A stretch of DNA of 64,000 nucleotides from Pomphorhynchus laevis (Eukaryota; Acanthocephala; Palaeacanthocephala; Echinorhynchida; Pomphorhynchidae): positions 1-64,000 of the forward strand of contig WNNJ02002519.1 of assembly GCA_012934845.2 (NCBI GenBank), written 5' to 3'. Made by a program: the position numbers and the translations under genes. Below, in pieces: positions 61,217 to 64,000 of the stretch. The first letter of the stretch is position 1; each line of letters starts with the position of its first letter. Below the pieces are notes generated by a model that did no database searches, was not told the origin of the DNA, and was given only the letters and a program-made list of their open reading frames with translations.

Positions 61217-61829
61217 GTCCGTAACCGATTTAAACTATGGTCTACAAAAGCGCTACTTAGGCCTTTATTGAGTTTACATTTGTGTTGTTTTTATCTAGTC
61301 TCTAATGCTTAGCCTGTTTGACCGGCATATATTTTATTGCATTCAAACAAGAAATTTTATAAACAATTACATCATTATCATGTTTGGTTTTTTTAAAGTG
61401 TTGTGTAACTTCGGTATTTTACTATAAAACAATATTTTAAGTATCTAATGCTTTATTGTTTGAAACAAATCTTTTGAAATTAATATTACAATATTATTAA
61501 TAAATGGCAATCCTATGTTTATTTTCTCGTTCCGGACTAAAAACAACTTGTTTATCCGTTTGGGTACTTTTGTAGAAAGCCTTTTTATTGCCCATGATAA
61601 AAAACATTTTATCTAATAGAATTCTAATTATCTTATTATTTGTTTCAAGTTCATTTATATCGGAAACAATCATCTAACTTGGTAAAAACAAAGAATTGGC
61701 AGCAGATATTTTCCAAGACGTTGAGACATTGGTATTCCACAACAATAATAATTTATTTAAAGTGGCAAATGCGTGCCAACTGCACGCTTACAAGTTTACT
61801 AACTAACAAAAAACACATCAAAAGTCTAA

Positions 61830-62130
61830 GATAAATTTCTTAAATTGTTTAAATGAGACCGAATATCGCATTTTAAACACGGCATTGAGGTTGATTGGCG
61901 TAAATGAATGGGCAGATGATTCCACGAAAGAAAAGCAGCCACAAGGAAGGAGCGTAAGCCCAAAGGTAGAGTAGTTTGGGACATGTAAAAGAATAGTATT
62001 ACAGGAACGCAAAGAAAAGTAATCAGGACGAGAATTGTCGAGAAAATGAAGGTTGAGAAATGAAGGAGTAAGAAAAGTTACAAGACAGAAAGCAATAAAA
62101 ATAAGTTTGAGATATAATATACATACAATC
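61830..62130 (-). pseudogene. LINE reverse transcriptase C-terminal scrap
   Basis: RSCNTILLHVPNYSTFG, then CGCFSFVESSAHSFTPINLN and FKMRYSVSFKQFKKFI resemble the common LINE tail (LLVPRTNT..SF-P..A..WNSLP..). Only this end is present. Confidence 0.5.
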
Positions 62131-62199
62131 AATCCAGTTTTAGATCAATCCAGTTCCAGATCAATCTAGCAAATTTAACAGTTTAAACATACAAAGACA

Positions 62200-62547
62200 T
62201 TGACGGGATGGCGTAAGAAGACATTTACGACCGACACCAACTTTGCTCAACTACAAGTACAGTGTTCGACAGACGACGGCAGCGTCTGGACAACAATCGC
62301 ATGCGACAACAATAAGTCTAAAGAAGACTGCCTATGTGGCTTTTGTGCCACCAAACTCATACACGACCTCTCCCATAAGAACATATCAACCTTCAACGTG
62401 TCCACTCAAACCACCCCGGTTGTTTCTGATGTCCTTTGTCAACCCAATAATCCTGGTACCACATGCACTTTTAATCACATGTCTTCACTTCCCGACACCC
62501 CCGTCTCTTCCCTTCTGTCTCGTTTCTCAATAACCTACACCCCTTAA
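62200..62547 (+). CDS. unrecognised frame, possibly a LINE ORF1
   Basis: 115 codons with a Cys-rich start (QVQCSTDDGSVWTTIACDNN, then DCLCGFCATKLIHDLSH) and a Ser/Thr/Pro-rich end. Codon composition is protein-like and GC-richer than flanks. Neighbours are LINE scraps, which suggests ORF1; nothing diagnostic. Confidence 0.3.
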   Translation: MTGWRKKTFTTDTNFAQLQVQCSTDDGSVWTTIACDNNKSKEDCLCGFCATKLIHDLSHKNISTFNVSTQTTPVVSDVLCQPNNPGTTCTFNHMSSLPDTPVSSLLSRFSITYTP

Positions 62548-62744
62548 TCAAAATCACCTCCACTTACCTCCACGATCATTCCACTCATAACCTTTCCTCA
62601 CATAGCTCACCACCCTCTATATTATCCAAATCCTCTTTGTCTCCCCCTGTCAAACCTACTCCCTTGATATCCTCAAATTCCAGCTATCCAATCGTTATCT
62701 CACTTAGTCACGTTACTCGTCCTCCTTTTATCACAAAAAATTAT

Positions 62745-63623
62745 TGTACGATCATAGTATTTTGTATTACAATAACTGTCTATTATACAACTTAGCATAT
62801 CATAGTAATTAATCAATCTTTAAATTATTGAACATATGATATCTTTAGCAAAGCTTCTTATATTTAAATAAAGATCTTTCAGCTTATTATCTCTTAAAAG
62901 TTGTTCTAATATTTATAATTGTTCATTTATATACATATCTTTTTCAATATTTTTAACTCTATTATTCTTATTCATTTTATCACCATGACTTCTTGGTTTG
63001 TGTTTAACCTGATTATTATATTATAGGTGTTTATTATTTACTATACTACTTCTGCCAATTCCTTGTACCACGTCATTCAATCCTAATGGGTACATGGAAT
63101 TAAGAATTTCAATCCAAAAATCTTCTCTTTCTAATAGTTTTTGATTTAATATTGTCTTATTTTCTTCAAATCATGTCTTATGTTCGTGAACATATAATAT
63201 CTTTATATAAATAATTTACAGTTTTTAATATCATGTCCTATTAATCTCATATGTTTATGAAATATAGTTTGACTATTATGCTGTGTATTATATGTGTTGC
63301 CTAAACCTAGTTTTTAACATTGGATATGTTTTTCTAATATATTGCAATCCACATTTACATTGTACCAGATACACTACACGTGATGTATAGCAGTTGCAAT
63401 TATCATTAATATTCAACGACAAACATTTGTTTGTCGTATTACTTACAAAGCAATTATTATTTATAACATCACAAACTATAAAAAATTTTCTATTACATTT
63501 ATAAGACCTAAAATTAAAATCTTTAGTACTTACGTATGCTTCCAATGTGTTTGAGTACATGTAAAGCACGGAAATTTGGAGTGAGTATGTTTGGAGAACG
63601 TTTAAGAAAACGATTACATACAC
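62745..63623 (-). mobile_element. Naiad-type PLE, second copy (N-terminal GIY-YIG part)
   Basis: The best frame, 63623-63288, reads FRSYKCNRKFFIVCDVINNN, NDNCNCYTSRVVYLVQCKCG, LQYIRKTYPMLKTRFRQHI. Following frames continue with EDFWIEILNSMYPLGLND and DMLSCIIDSYCNTKYYDRT, parallel to 20868-20270, and end near 62745. It lacks the retrocopy seen in the other copy and so shows the empty site. Confidence 0.8.
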
Positions 63624-63639
63624 GAAAAAAATTGACGAA

Positions 63640-64000
63640 GTTTTTCGTCATAGATAGAGAAGTTTCTAAGGTCGACTTGGAGTAGCTAATGTTGGAGATG
63701 GAGAAGAAGGATAGGGATAGGGACGAGTAAGAGTAAGAGTGACAAGGAAATGCTCGGACAAATCAGAATCAGTAACTGACATGGAGGTATAGTCATTGAA
63801 GCAGTTGGGAACAGCAATGATGTCGAGAACACCGCCAAGAATATGAGTGGGCTTGTAAAGTAATTTATAGTTAAAATCAGAAAAAAAGATTAGTTAGAGT
63901 AATAGCGTCAGCTGGACGATCAAGACGAATGTTAAAGTCACTGAGAACAAAAGAAGGAGTATAAGACAATGAACAGTGAGAAATAAGATCGGCGAGGTCG
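63640..64000 (-). pseudogene. LINE APE endonuclease fragment (runs off the right edge)
   Basis: The minus strand reads DLADLISHCSLSYTPSFVLS then DFNIRLDRPADA, and after a shift KPTHILGGVLDIIAVPNCFN and DSDLSEHFLVTLTL: the late APE motifs (GDFN-like, THilG-LD, SDH-like). Confidence 0.6.

Larger units (their letters stand above)
59040..61226 (-). mobile_element. MULE (Mutator-like) DNA transposon, 2.19 kb, with 9-bp TSD
   Basis: GATTTAAAC lies at 59031-59039 and 61227-61235, the 9-bp duplication usual for MULEs. Inverted ends: CACGTATATCCACTACTTCC on the left, and GGTTACGGACCACTATTTCC as complement on the right. Inside the right end is a minisatellite of the end motif. It encodes a FLYWCH-type finger and a MULE transposase on the minus strand, now broken. 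It interrupts a PLE nuclease, so it is younger than that PLE. Confidence 0.88.
58870..61640 (-). mobile_element. PLE (reverse transcriptase end plus GIY-YIG), split by a MULE
   Basis: Before the MULE (minus strand, 61640-61236): an RT-to-nuclease linker, then DVIVYKISC and YAGQTG with ETR-KQHK-like coding, the GIY-YIG start. After it (59030-58870): HNIDYNNTVVLAKRSIV then KEKFLRLITFIKS, the C-terminal half (conserved His, Glu). Several breaks. The tandem termini at 58330-58680 are probably its 3' end. Confidence 0.7.

Overview
The window is AT-rich animal DNA. Two sets of host genes show this: a Groucho/TLE co-repressor gene (plus strand, about 35.9-56.4 kb) and two genes with the EAF (ELL-associated factor) N-terminal domain (minus strand, 2.8-3.5 kb and 5.5-6.8 kb). 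Most of the rest is transposon-derived. The dominant class is Penelope-like elements (PLEs), including a type with the GIY-YIG nuclease in front of the reverse transcriptase. That domain order is known from the invertebrate 'Naiad' clade, so an invertebrate host is likely; I cannot name the phylum from this sequence.

Layout. 0-2.8 kb: PLE fragments of two types. 2.8-7 kb: the EAF-like pair and an unrecognised coding-like remnant between them. 7-9.7 kb: a minisatellite and a decayed PLE reverse transcriptase. 9.7-12.5 kb: a GC-richer LINE with a restriction-like endonuclease, nearly intact. 12.8-15.2 kb: a foldback, then a 1.46-kb palindromic array of four copies flanked by a 13-bp duplication. 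15.6-19 kb: a cluster of PLE ends, (AT)n tracts and a 295-bp tandem repeat that carries two textbook hammerhead ribozymes. 19-21.4 kb: a Naiad-type PLE with a small retrocopy inserted in it. 22.6-23.2 kb: a possible 3' end of an unknown host gene. 24.5-25 kb: a tandem repeat. 25.7-30.2 kb: two copies of an APE-type LINE, head to head. 31-35.9 kb: LINE scraps, a foldback and the upstream region of the Groucho gene.

Groucho/TLE. At least 13 exons are recognisable, with matching splice phases at most junctions. They encode the Q oligomerisation domain, a linker with polyalanine, a CcN-like segment with a basic motif, an acidic and Ser-rich region, and the C-terminal WD40 propeller, ending at a stop and an AATAAA. 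The very first coding exon was not found. One 8.5-kb intron holds three decayed copies of one LINE family, all antisense to the gene; one of them carries a 282-bp foldback flanked by a 14-bp duplication.

56.9-64 kb: two copies of a structured Naiad 3' region, tandem PLE termini, a PLE interrupted by a MULE DNA transposon with a clear 9-bp target duplication, LINE scraps, and a second Naiad copy. The recurring theme is PLE ends that fold into hammerhead or hammerhead-like structures and insert as tandem or inverted arrays next to (AT)n tracts. All coordinates and motifs were read by eye; no search or folding program was run.
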